Shown here in pieces: positions 22,946-33,025 of a DNA stretch of 64,000 nt (position 1 is the stretch's first letter; every line of letters starts with the position of its first letter). The DNA lies in assembly GCA_032718475.1 (NCBI GenBank), contig JAUCBJ010006629.1:62001-126000 (forward strand), written 5' to 3'. Below the pieces are notes generated by a model. The model was not told where the DNA came from. It was given only the letters and a program-made list of their open reading frames with translations, and made no database searches. Source of the DNA: Nemertoderma westbladi (taxonomy: Eukaryota > Xenacoelomorpha > Nemertodermatida > Nemertodermatidae). Both the position numbers and the translations under genes were made by a program.

Positions 22946-23815
22946 ATTCAATAATCCCCCTAACAATGGCGCCGATCGAGGAACTCAAAATGATCCCGGG
23001 TACCGAGGAGGTTGTCTTTGTGTCTGACAACCTCCCCTGTATCATAAACTCAACAACTCTCTACGAAAAGGAAGATCTACCGGGATCCGGAGGTTCTACC
23101 CGTTACTGGAGAGTCGCGGTTTCTACGGACGGGAACCGCGTTGCCTCGGGAACCGGTTGGGGGGGTCGGTGACTGTCTGGGAGCGGGAAGCGACCGGTTG
23201 GAGGGTCGTAGTGGAGGTACCGGGGGAGGAGTTAGTGGTTGGTGGGGGGGAGTATGAATAGGTGGGGAATAGATATAAATCCCTCCAACCGGGACGTCAT
23301 TGCAACTTGTGGGGACGACGGGGGGATTTCTATTATATCAATAACTGGGAGGAAATATAAGGTTACGAACTGGGTGGGGCATTCTGGGTCGGTTAACTGT
23401 ATTCGGTTCGACTCGAACGGGTCCCGGTTGGCCAGCTGTTCGGAGGATAGAACAGTAAAAGTTTGGGTGACCGGAACCCGGGAGATGTTGTATCAATACC
23501 GGGGGCACAGTTGGGGGGTCTACAGTCTGGGTTGGGGTCCGGATGGGGAGTCAGTGGTGTCGGTAGATGAGGGAGGAGGGATCCATCGCTTCGTTGTTGG
23601 TACAGGGGAGACCTTGTGGAGACAGGAAGCAACTCCTGAGGTCCGGGGGATCGTATTGAGTCCGAACGGATCCAGAATCGCTGCTGTTGGGGTGAACACC
23701 GGGTTGATTTATATTCTAAATTCTGTAACTGGGGAGGTTATCAACCGGATTGAAGGAACGGGGAGCGACATCCGTGCTGTCGATTTCTGTAAAGATGACC
23801 GGCATATTATTACAG
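22946..23815 (+). pseudogene. WD40-repeat exon with two frame slips
   Basis: ATG at 22966 (context CAACAATGG) starts a frame encoding WD40 repeats. Examples are GHSGSVNCIRFDSNGSRLAS followed by CSEDRTVKVW, and GHSWGVYSLGWGPDGES. An acceptor-like TTTTAG ends at 22945 and a donor CAG/GTAATT follows 23815, so this looks like one exon of a beta-propeller scaffold gene. The frame breaks twice. At the G7 run near 23159-23165 one base appears missing, and at the G7 run near 23243-23249 one base appears extra; between them the shifted frame reads a sensible SVTVWERE. Both breaks being in G7 runs makes sequencing or assembly error as likely as a real pseudogene. No further exon was recognised downstream. 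The partner and pathway are unknown. Confidence 0.7.
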
Positions 23816-24931
23816 GTAATTAATTAATAGACCTCTTTTATTAAAACACGTTAAATTAATTAATTAGGCCTAGGGTCTAATTCAGTACCGTACCACGTAC
23901 CATAGTAAGTAATAATCATTATAACACTTAAATGAATTAATTACATTAATTATTATTCTTTAATTTAATTTTATTTAATTAATAATTTACTTACCGATAT
24001 GATGCGGATTAACTGAACATTACCTTCACTGCCTCCTGCCAATATTGGGTACCATGGGAACGAAATTAAAATTAGTCTAATAGGGGTATCAGAATATAGA
24101 ACCATTACAACATAGTCTGCACTGTCAACACTGTAGTCGGATAGTTTTAGGTGCGGTTTGGTTCCAGTAATAATGTAACATAAAAATAAACTAATAAACC
24201 AGCAATTAGCTTAATAATATTATGTATTCAGTTATCTGTTAGGTTGTTTGTTATTGGTTTGTATCAATGGCGTTTTAACCAACTGGTAGTTCTACTTAAA
24301 TAAACAAACTATAATGGTACCAATAGGCGTACCGGTACTGCAATGCAGTAAAGTAACTGTAGAGAGAATACAACCGGTAATGTATAATAAAAACTTTCAT
24401 TTTTAGGTCTGCCACACAGTCCCATTACTTAGGCATACAACAAAGGCTTATTATAATAATATATTACACCTGTCATTTTAGATAAGAAGGGACATCCCTA
24501 ACCCACACCCCACCTTATTTTTATACAATCTTTATCATACTTTATTTAACATGGGGCTACATAGAATTTTCTTTTTGGAATTTATAGACGTTTAACGTTT
24601 GCGATATCGCCCTCATTGCATTACGGCCATTCCTCATATTGGCCACAACGACATATTATTAGAAAGCTTGAGTTGTAAGGATTCCAAATATAAATATATT
24701 TTGAGTTTCGTTGAGAAACAGCTGAGATATAATACTGGCGTTCAAAGATTGTGATAAATTATCATTCGCTGGAAGTCATTTATTATTGTCATTTATTAGT
24801 GTTATTATTTTTATCATTTTTATAATAAAAATCCCATTTATTTATCCTATTTATAATATATTATTATATTTATGTATGCATAGCTACACAAACATAAATA
24901 ATATGTTACAGAAGGTTTTTGTGTTTACTAA
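23816..24931. other. Noncoding, probably intronic or intergenic
   Basis: AT-rich, no ORF of note. It begins with the candidate splice donor of the WD40 exon. No further WD40 exon was seen. Confidence 0.45.
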
Positions 24932-24987
24932 GCCGGCACAGCATTCTTAAAAATGCAGCTGCAATGCAGCATGCCGATCCTAGTAGT
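24932..24987 (-). repeat. Small retroposon-like hairpin sequence, copy 2, with 12-bp target duplication
   Basis: The same core as at 14341-14397. It is flanked by a perfect 12-bp direct repeat TGTGTTTACTAA (24920-24931 and 24988-24999), the signature of target-primed retroposition. The core can form a stem GGCA..GCATT/AATGC..TGCC. Confidence 0.8.
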
Positions 24988-24999
24988 TGTGTTTACTAA

Positions 25000-26307
25000 A
25001 CGGAATAACTGGTATATTATAATGAAAGATACTTCTTGCAATCTTAGAACGCCCATATCTCATCTGTTTATCAACGAAATTGAGCTATTAATACATTTTT
25101 GGAATCCTCACAATGCAAGCTTTCAAATATATAAAAAATTAATCACTATTGATGAGAAAAATGGCAACGAAACGAAGGCAACAATTTCGTAAAAGTCACT
25201 TTTATAAAACTTTTGTAAAAATTTAAATGTAAAATTGAAAATTCCGGTTACATGGGGTCTTCTGCTCTGAGTTGAACTAATACAATTTTTAATAAGGCTT
25301 ATTTCTGCGAGTTAAATTATCGTGCAGTAGGGAGCTGATTTTTGACTCATACGGTTTGGAATACTGTTTGGAACAACTTGACACTGTAGTATTTAGTTGT
25401 ATGTAGCATTACAGTCTATTTTACATATTGCATGCATGAGTTTAACCTTCTTTCCCAACCTTCTTTAAATCGGAGCAAATTTGTTGAAATTTTTGAAACA
25501 GTTTCAAAACGAGTCAACTTAAACTTTGTAAAAAAAATTTTAAGGGGGGGGATACACCATTTTGGACCAAAATATTTTTACAATAAAAATATTTTTTTTT
25601 TGGTCTATTACAATGCACCATTGAATGGTGTTTCCAAATCTGATAACCGCTATTTCATAGCTCTTTTAGTTTTCAAGTTATAACAATTTCCATTTAGGAA
25701 TTCCTATTGAAATTACTATTACTATGTATAATGAAAGGTCGATTATCTCCAAATATTTTTGTTATTAAAGTGTCAACTTCAAAACCCTACTACTTCTACA
25801 ATTTTTAAGTAATTAGTCTGAAACTTAAAAGTCTGAAAATTAGCCTGTGGGTGTCTAGATAGCCACCCTGCATAAAAGTATCAGACAACTTTGCGAAATT
25901 ATTTGTTAATAAAATTTAATACTATTTATAACAAACCTAAAAATTTGCATAAATTTGCAGCGCCACCTAGCGGTGCAGAATTATTTTCACAAAATTTCGC
26001 CCGATAGTTATGTTGCCCCATCTTTAATCTATCACATAAAAAAACTTTCATGTGATTAGATTGCCTGTAAAATTGTTAGGGTTTTAAGCGCAACCAAGTT
26101 TTTTTTGTTGTTAACTAGTATTAACTAATATTAAATAGCGAAAAAAAAAATTTTGACCTGTCATGTAGAATAACATCTTAGGCACCTACCTATATGCCAC
26201 ATTTTAGCCAAAACCAAACAATTTTGAAACGCTGAGAGTGATAAATCGAAGAGTTGTCCGAAAATGCTGTACCCCCCCCCCCCTTAATTGGTAGTTCGTC
26301 CGGTGTA
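25000..26307. other. Noncoding AT-rich DNA
   Basis: No gene supported. It holds homopolymer tracts and a short palindrome-like GCGCCACCTAGCGGTGC at about 25970. A direct repeat AATTGGTAGTTCGTC(C/T)GGT occurs at about 26286 and 26708, on either side of the MITE-like element. Confidence 0.4.
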
Positions 26308-26670
26308 ACAGGCTGAGATAACTACCCACCAAATATGACTCCCCAGTCTTCTCAGTCTAGGCGGAGAACACCCCCAGTTTTTTTCCTAGATTTCTTAATT
26401 AACGGAAAGGAGCAGGTTACAATGGCAGGCTTTTCTAACCAAAACAATAAACGACAACTCATTAACATAGGTAACAGTTTAATTTTTGCAATATACGGAA
26501 ATAGCACAGGTACGGATATTAATTATAACTCAATTAGGGAAGTTATCTCAGCCTAAGAGGAGTCATCTCAGCCTAAGGGGAGTCATAACTGGGTGTGGGG
26601 AGTGTTCTCAGCCTAGGCTGAGACGATTGGGGAGTCATTTCAAGAGGGAGTTACAGTATCTCAGCCTTGT
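26308..26670. mobile_element. MITE-like element with ~75-bp imperfect terminal inverted repeats
   Basis: The left end begins AGGCTGAGATAACT and continues to TGACTCCCCAGTCTTCTCAG. The right end is the imperfect reverse complement, with TTGGGGAGTCA and TATCTCAGCCTT. Inside, CTCAGCCTAAG(A/G)GGAGTCAT is directly repeated. About 360 bp, no coding capacity. Confidence 0.75.
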
Positions 26671-26907
26671 AAACCAGCACTATTGACTGCTATTAGACCG
26701 AAGTTTAAATTGGTAGTTCGTCTGGTCCAATATATTTGACCGAGTCCTACGTTCGAATTTATATGTGTGCAATCCAATCTGATCAAGGATTGTTTTTATA
26801 GCTTTGGAGACTGTTGGTACAAATCGTATAACACAATAAGTATCGTCAGTAGGTTTGGGTGCTACTGTTGGAGCTAGCGGAGTGTTGGAGACTATTATCG
26901 ACCACAT
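26671..26907. other. Spacer between MITE-like element and 35-bp array
   Basis: Short noncoding spacer; contains the second AATTGGTAGTTCGTC copy. Confidence 0.4.
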
Positions 26908-27331
26908 CTCGCGGGTAGTTGTTTATATTAACAGTATACAGTATCGCGGGTAGTTGTTTATATTAACAGTATACAGTATCGTGGGTAGTTGTTTATATTA
27001 ACAGTATACAGTATCGCGGGTAGTTGTTTATATTAACAGTATACAGTATCGCGGGTATAGTTGTTTATATTAACAGTATACAGTATCGCGGGTAGTTGTT
27101 TATAGTAACAGTATACAGTATCGCGGGTAGTTGTTTATATTAACAGTATACAGTATCGCGGGTATAGTTGTTTATATTAACAGTATACAGTATCGCGGGT
27201 AGTTGTTTATATTAACAGTATACAGTATCGCGGGTAATTGTTGATATTAACAGTATACAGTATCGCGGGTAGTTGTTTATATTAACAGTATACAATATCG
27301 CGGGTAGTTGTTTATATTAACAGTATACAGT
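26908..27331. repeat. 12 tandem copies of a 35-bp unit
   Basis: Unit TCGCGGGTAGTTGTTTATAT plus TAACAGTATACAGTA, repeated with occasional TA insertions and single substitutions. It is contiguous, without spacers, so it is not a CRISPR. It may belong to the left terminal repeat of the adjoining Polinton, which I cannot verify because the other end lies beyond the window. Confidence 0.95.
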
Positions 27332-28276
27332 AGTAGTATAGAATGCTAGCCCACGGCATCAAGGTCACCCGTAGCCCATCATTACCATCCATTTCTAGTA
27401 CTGCAGCCAATCAGAAGCCACCATTTCAACCTTTACCAGTGGTCGTTATTATTTCAACCAATCAGATGTCAGCATTTCATCCGTAACCATGGCAACTTCT
27501 CAAGTTCCCGCATCTTCCGCTAGAGGCGTTATTAGTCACCCAGCGCTAGTACTGCATCCAATCATAAGCCTTTATTTTACAGGTGTTCGAGTGTCTACAC
27601 TTAGCATCAGGTAACGTCTACTATTTTTCAAATCGCTATTTATCAGCGACCAGTATTTTCATATTTACCAACCTTTATTTTACAGACGCTAGAGGTGTCT
27701 ACAGGTAACTTCTACTATTTTTCACCAGTAACTAAATTTAATTTTGCAATTTATCAGATAACAAAATATTCAACAGGGTTCGAACTCGGGACTGTTATAA
27801 CTCCTCACAACTCACCACTCACTCCCCCATCCAGCCTCAAGAGAAAAAGGCAATAAATATCCGAGTTATACCGTAGCTATTGAATTCTTCATCTTCAACT
27901 CTGGTGGCAGATGTTTATAAATAGCTTCTAGTTCGTTAACATAATTACTATAGCATAGAATACATTAATTCGACTATTAATAATAATCGATTTCTTTTAT
28001 CGATGTAACTGATCGGTCAACTAAGTTAAAATATAAGTTAGAATGACAGGGCTAGCATTGATCACGTTGCATCTGTTACTCGTTACTGCTATTTCACTCT
28101 CTAACTCACGCTAATGTAATAAATTTAGCTGTACACGTTGCATCTGTTACACGAAGCTACTATATTCCTCACTGTAAGTCACTCTGCTGTATTAAAGCAA
28201 CCATATAAACAGAAGTTTTACAATCTAATAATCATTTATTTAGTTTTTATTTTTCAAAATAGTTTTCATTCTAATT
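27332..28276. other. Noncoding; candidate left end of the Polinton
   Basis: Contains an imperfect direct repeat of about 115-bp period (CCTTTATTTTACAG...TCTACTATTTTTCA at about 27569 and 27684). The left terminus of the Polinton should lie here or in the 35-bp array, but no inverted match to the right end can be seen within the window. Confidence 0.4.
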
Positions 28277-28759
28277 ATGGATTTATTTAAAAAAACTTCA
28301 AGCAATACTTGGAAATTTACATTTAATAAATATACCTGTAGTATTGTTTATGGCAAGTACTTTATATTACTCTCAAGCGATAGCAATGTAACAACGTGCT
28401 TCTCTTACCAGGATACACTCTACCTTCTAGACGTCTTAGAAATATTAATCAACCGACAAAAGGAATCACCAGTTTCAAGAGGTAATATTTATCCTAATAT
28501 AGAATTTACAACCGACGGCGTATGGTGCAATGAGGCAGAGATTCTCATTCGCCATCTGGCCGAGACCCTTGTCACGAGACAAGCTGGGATGGCCGAGAGG
28601 GGCCTTGCCTGTGTGCAGGGTGGAGTTCGCCGGAGGATTCAATTCGCCCTCCTCCGATCGAATTCTCTCTGCCTCAGAGGTGGTCGACGGTCTTGGCGCG
28701 GGTCGGGCTTTGGGGATGGGGCAGGTCTGCGGAGGTTCGATTTGGCTACCCAATACTGA
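28277..28759 (+). pseudogene. Polinton gene of unknown function, tail replaced by a GC-rich repeat
   Basis: ATG at 28277. The first ~80 residues are AT-rich in codon use like the rest of the Polinton (WKFTFNKYTCSIVYGKYFI, LYLLDVLEILINRQ) and look like a real small protein or domain. From about codon 85 the base composition jumps and the frame runs into the GC-rich dispersed repeat at 28586-28742, giving an Arg/Gly-rich tail that is probably not native. The next Polinton ORF (28844) is in the same frame, so the two may once have been one gene split by this insertion. That is inference. No known domain was recognised. Confidence 0.5.
28586..28742 (+). repeat. GC-rich ~150-bp segment, copy 2
   Basis: Related to 10531-10677 in opposite orientation. 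It sits between two Polinton ORFs and is much richer in GC than either, so it is an insertion into the transposon. Confidence 0.7.
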
Positions 28760-28843
28760 TGAGTTGAATATGGGTGCAACATTATTGTTAAATTTTCTAA
28801 ACTTTAATTAAATTTAACTCTTTATACAGTATGTATTTTCATC

Positions 28844-29722
28844 ATGTATAACCATCAATTATTGTATCCATATATTATATTATACCACGTTAATAAAAAA
28901 AAATTTACAAGAGGAAAGTTAAATATTTCCACCTGCATTATAACTGAAAACGTATATATTCAGATGCAAGGCAAATGTCAAATTCTAAACAAATCACTCA
29001 TTAATTTATTGCTTCAGAGTAAGACAGAAATATTAGAATTGTTATCACCACCACTCGAAATAATAAATCAGTGTTCTGTTGTTAATTTAACCAACCCATC
29101 TATTGTTGGTTTTGTAAGCAAATATAAAGGAACGACTTATATGGGACTATGGGAGATTTCAGCTAGATATTCTGATGCTATTGGTCTTAGGTATTATAAT
29201 GGGTTTAACTTAACAGCATCGGAAGTAAATTCATTGTGGTATGAATGGAATTATGAAATTAGTAACGAAGGTGTCTTTTCAGAGCTAGATACGGACGATA
29301 AAGTAGCTTTATCTGACCGACTTAAAGTAAAAATAAATGTACAAGAAAAAAAAGTAATTATTACAGACAAGGAAAGCAAATATTTACAGTTACATTACGA
29401 TAAAGACATACCTCATATAGAGTTTCTCTATGATATGATGTTAAAGGTTTCATCAACTGATATAGCAGACGGTTTCGCGCTTCTATATCAACCAACTTGG
29501 AAGTTTAAGGTTAATAAGTCATGTCCAGAAGTAGTTTCATCCACATTTAATCCAAAGACATACATCGAAGAGACATCGAGTGATAGAAAGCGCAGATCTA
29601 CATCTCAAACATCTTCCATTCCCGACAATGATTCTATACCTACAAAGAAAATAAAAGTTACAAAAGCAAGTGAAGAGGTAGCAGATTACAATAAGGAACA
29701 TATAAAAACAGTATCAGATTGA
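28844..29722 (+). CDS. Polinton protein of unknown function with C-terminal nuclear-localisation-like motifs
   Basis: 292 residues from ATG 28844. The body (about 1-235) is a compact, mixed alpha/beta-looking protein with aromatic-rich stretches (GFVSKYKGTTYMGLWEIS, SLWYEWNYEI, IEFLYDMMLKV). The last 55 residues are polar and basic with RKRRS and PTKKIKV, two classic nuclear-localisation-like clusters. It lies upstream of polB on the same strand, at the position of accessory or replication-associated genes in other Polintons. I do not recognise the family. The frame is intact. Confidence 0.75.
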   Translation: MYNHQLLYPYIILYHVNKKKFTRGKLNISTCIITENVYIQMQGKCQILNKSLINLLLQSKTEILELLSPPLEIINQCSVVNLTNPSIVGFVSKYKGTTYMGLWEISARYSDAIGLRYYNGFNLTASEVNSLWYEWNYEISNEGVFSELDTDDKVALSDRLKVKINVQEKKVIITDKESKYLQLHYDKDIPHIEFLYDMMLKVSSTDIADGFALLYQPTWKFKVNKSCPEVVSSTFNPKTYIEETSSDRKRRSTSQTSSIPDNDSIPTKKIKVTKASEEVADYNKEHIKTVSD

Positions 29723-30273
29723 TTTATTATTAACTAGAGACTTTTCTTTTTCAGTTTCACACTGACTTGTAAAGGTAACTTTTTAACACAAAGCGTGATT
29801 ATTATAAAGTATTTGCATGTAAAGGTGACTTTATTGAGTAAATATTGGTGATAGTTTAATGTGAGCATGGGATTATGTATAAAACATTCTCATGTAAATG
29901 CGTGAGTTTACACCACCATAATAAAACATTAGCGTGTAAAACCTACTTTATCAATGAAAATTAAAAACGCATTATGTACATCTTGGTTTAGACTTGATTT
30001 TATTATAAAGAATTCAGTTGTAAAAGCAACTTTATTTATGATGTTAGTTTCCCAATGAAACTGTTATTTATGATTGGTTGGTCTAAGTAGAAACTTGAAA
30101 TATATATATAAAGAGCTCAACTGATTCAATCGAGCTCATTCTGAAAATATTAAATTAATTAAAGTTTAGATATTATATTTTATTTGTGTTGAGTAGCTTA
30201 TGAATTTTTTTTTGATTATATATATATAACAATATTCATATTAATTTTAAATTGTTTTTAGGATAATAAAGAT
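29723..30273. other. Noncoding, upstream of polB
   Basis: AT-rich. The phrase TGTAAA(A/G)G(C/T)(A/G)ACTTTAT and its variants recur about every 60-90 bp (29769, 29820, 29935, 30015), a possible short regulatory repeat. No ORF. Confidence 0.45.
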
Positions 30274-33025
30274 ATGGATAAACAATTGAAATGTCCATTT
30301 TGTCCTCTTCAAATTTCTAAACGAAATTATTTAACACATTTGAAATCGCATTTTGAAGAATACAATTGTTTTAATTGTCATGTGAAATGTTCACGTGAAG
30401 AAATTATGTAAACGACATGAAACGACTACGGGATGTAAAGAAATGAAGTTTTGCGTGTATGAAAAAACTTGCCCTACTTGTAATAAAGAGTATTTATATG
30501 AGAATTATTTACGTCACAACTGTCACCAACGTTATTATCATGTTAGACCACCACAACGGAATCAAAACAATACTGTCGCATCTAGAAAAAGACTGAAATC
30601 TGGTCAAGGTCCATCAATTTTTAGCATCGAACGATCCTCACACGATAACCGTTTAGAAATCTATGTTTACAATCTTCCAAATGATGAAGATTTTCCTGAT
30701 ATTCATTCATCATTAATTAAAATTCTTCCCCATATTAAAAACTTATTATTAGGAAAACTTAGCGAAATGAATGTACTTAGACCCTGGCTAGGTGTGAATA
30801 TACTCATGTATCGATCACATTTTTCAGAGGGTGATCAAGAAGAAGCTTTCTATTTTAGTTCTTCAGGTGGTGCAGTTAATACCGTAGATTCACATGAAAG
30901 TTTTGACACATGGTTTGAGTATGTATTAGAAATATTGCAAAAAATAGCCATGTTTAACACTCGTGGCTCAGGGTGGCGCGTTAAATCTTTATTAAGAGTG
31001 GAAATTAAAGTAGCTGAATCCAAGTGTAGGTCACTGGAATATAAGGGACACGGTTATATGGAGTTACCTAAGACTCTAGCGTGTAAACAATGTGTTATAA
31101 ATATACAAACGGTTGATAATGATTGTTTTAAATGGGCAATTATAGCCACAAAATTTAGTAGCAAAGTGAAGATAAACAAAAACCGTACTTCGCAGTACAA
31201 AAATTATATGAATCATTTTATTTTTGACAACGGCAACAAAGATTATCCAACAGAATGGCAGCTTGCAATTAAACTTTTTGAAAAACAGAATTCTGCATAT
31301 ATAATTAATTTATTACTCTACGACAACAATCGAGTATCTATATTAAGACAGGCTCCATTTAGTAAAATCACTCCAGATAAAGAGTTATTGAATATATTAC
31401 TTGTAAAAAATAAGAATACGAGTAAACAATCACATTATGTTTGCATAACTAACTTGAATCGTTTGATGAATACAACAGGTAAGCATATTAGATGTAGGAA
31501 ATATTGCGAACGGTGTTTGTCGCATTTCTACAGAAATGTTCTAGAACGTCACCGTCTTGCTTGTTATCGAGGAAAAAGTCAAGTTGAGAAGCTACCGTCT
31601 GAAAAAAGAACTCACATTAGCTTTAGAAATTTAGACAGAACATTACCAGCATTGTTTGTAATATATTTTGACATAGAATCTATTTTGGAGCCAGCCACCA
31701 ACAGTAAATTTATTCAGAATCATATTCCATGCGCTGTAAGTTATTTAATTGTTCCTAGTAGTGAATTAATCAATCCACCAAAATTTTCTTTGAAGACCTT
31801 TACAAAAACAATCGACAACAACTGTATTCAAGACTTTTTAGACTCTGTATATAATGACATCACTCAATTATATAAGTGGGCAGAAACCCATACGCGAGAG
31901 AAGATTATACTTAACGATGTAGATAAGTTAAGTTTTTGGAAAGCTAAAACTTGCTTTTATTGCAATGTTTTATTTAAGGATAAGTCTGAGAAAAACAAAC
32001 ATCACTCACATATTACTGGTAACTATATAGCAGCTGCTTGTAACGCATGTAACCGTTCTTTATCGTTGAAACGACACATGTATATACTCGCTGCACACAA
32101 CTGCAATCTCTACGATTTGCATTTTCTTTTACAAGTTGGTTTTACCAACAATAAATATTCTGATTGGGATATAAAGGTAATCCCTAAAAATTCTGAAAGG
32201 TATATTTCACTAAGTATGCATATACCAGTGAAAGATCAAAAACAAAAAATCGAGCTACGTGTCTTAGACACATATCAATTTTTATCCTTTTCCCTAAGTA
32301 CTTTAGTTGATTGTTCAACAAAGGATATAGACAGCGAGGATATAACATCAGTTCTACCAATTACTGAACAGCAAATGAAATATTTTTATCCAAATTTAAA
32401 TAATGCAACAATTAAACGAAAAGGTATATTTCCCTACGAGTATCTGACAGATTTAAATAAATTCAATGATTCGAAATTACCATCAATAGACAAATTTTAT
32501 AGTAAATTAACACAAAATACCTGTACACCCGAGGAATATAGTTTTGCCAACGCATCATGGAGTCAGTTTGACTGCTCGAATCTCAAGGATTATCTTTTAG
32601 CATACTTAAAACTCGATGTTTGTCTCCTCGCCGATATATTTGAAAACTTTAGAAGAGTGTGTAGACAAAACTACGAATTAGAAGTAGTTTATTATTGTAG
32701 TATCGCAGCTTTCACTTATGATTGCGCTCTGAAATACAATAAATGTAAGTTAGCATTAATAAAGGATTACCAAACATATAGAGATTTTGAAGCATCTATT
32801 AGAGGTGGGGTTTCATTCTGTCGAAAGCATTACATAGAATCAAATATACCAGATACTGATAATTATGATTCAAGCAAGGAAGAGTGTCATATTTTCAATA
32901 TAGATTTTAATTCCTTGTATTCTGGTAATTTAAGTAAAAAGCTACCTGTTTCAGGTTTTGAACAAGTCAACGTTACATATTTAGAGAATGCCGCTCCAGA
33001 AGAACTAATAAAATATTTAACCAAT
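30274..33025 (+). pseudogene. polB: Polinton DNA polymerase B, 5' part (zinc-finger region, exonuclease and motif A), frame-slipped and interrupted
   Basis: ATG at 30274 opens a frame with Cys/His finger-like pairs (CPFC, HLKSH, CFNCHVKC) that ends at TAA 30409. The continuing frame is offset by one base from about 30395 and runs with more Cys/His pairs (CPTC) to 33025. Exonuclease motif I is FDIES (about 31665), and exonuclease III is YLKLDVCLLAD (about 32605). Between them is a CxxC...HxHxTG...CxxC insert (31957-32056) resembling a small endonuclease-type zinc domain. Polymerase motif A is DFNSLY at 32903, with Ser where Pro is usual. The gene is cut after codon AAT at 33025 by the BEL insertion. 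It would have been the protein-primed replicase of the element. Confidence 0.88.
33021..33025. repeat. Target-site duplication CCAAT, left copy
   Basis: CCAAT directly abuts the left LTR. The identical CCAAT follows the right LTR at 53077-53081. Five bases is normal for BEL/Pao integrases. Confidence 0.95.

Noticed and set aside
26908-27331. CRISPR array
   Set aside because: Units are contiguous with no unique spacers, in a eukaryotic context.
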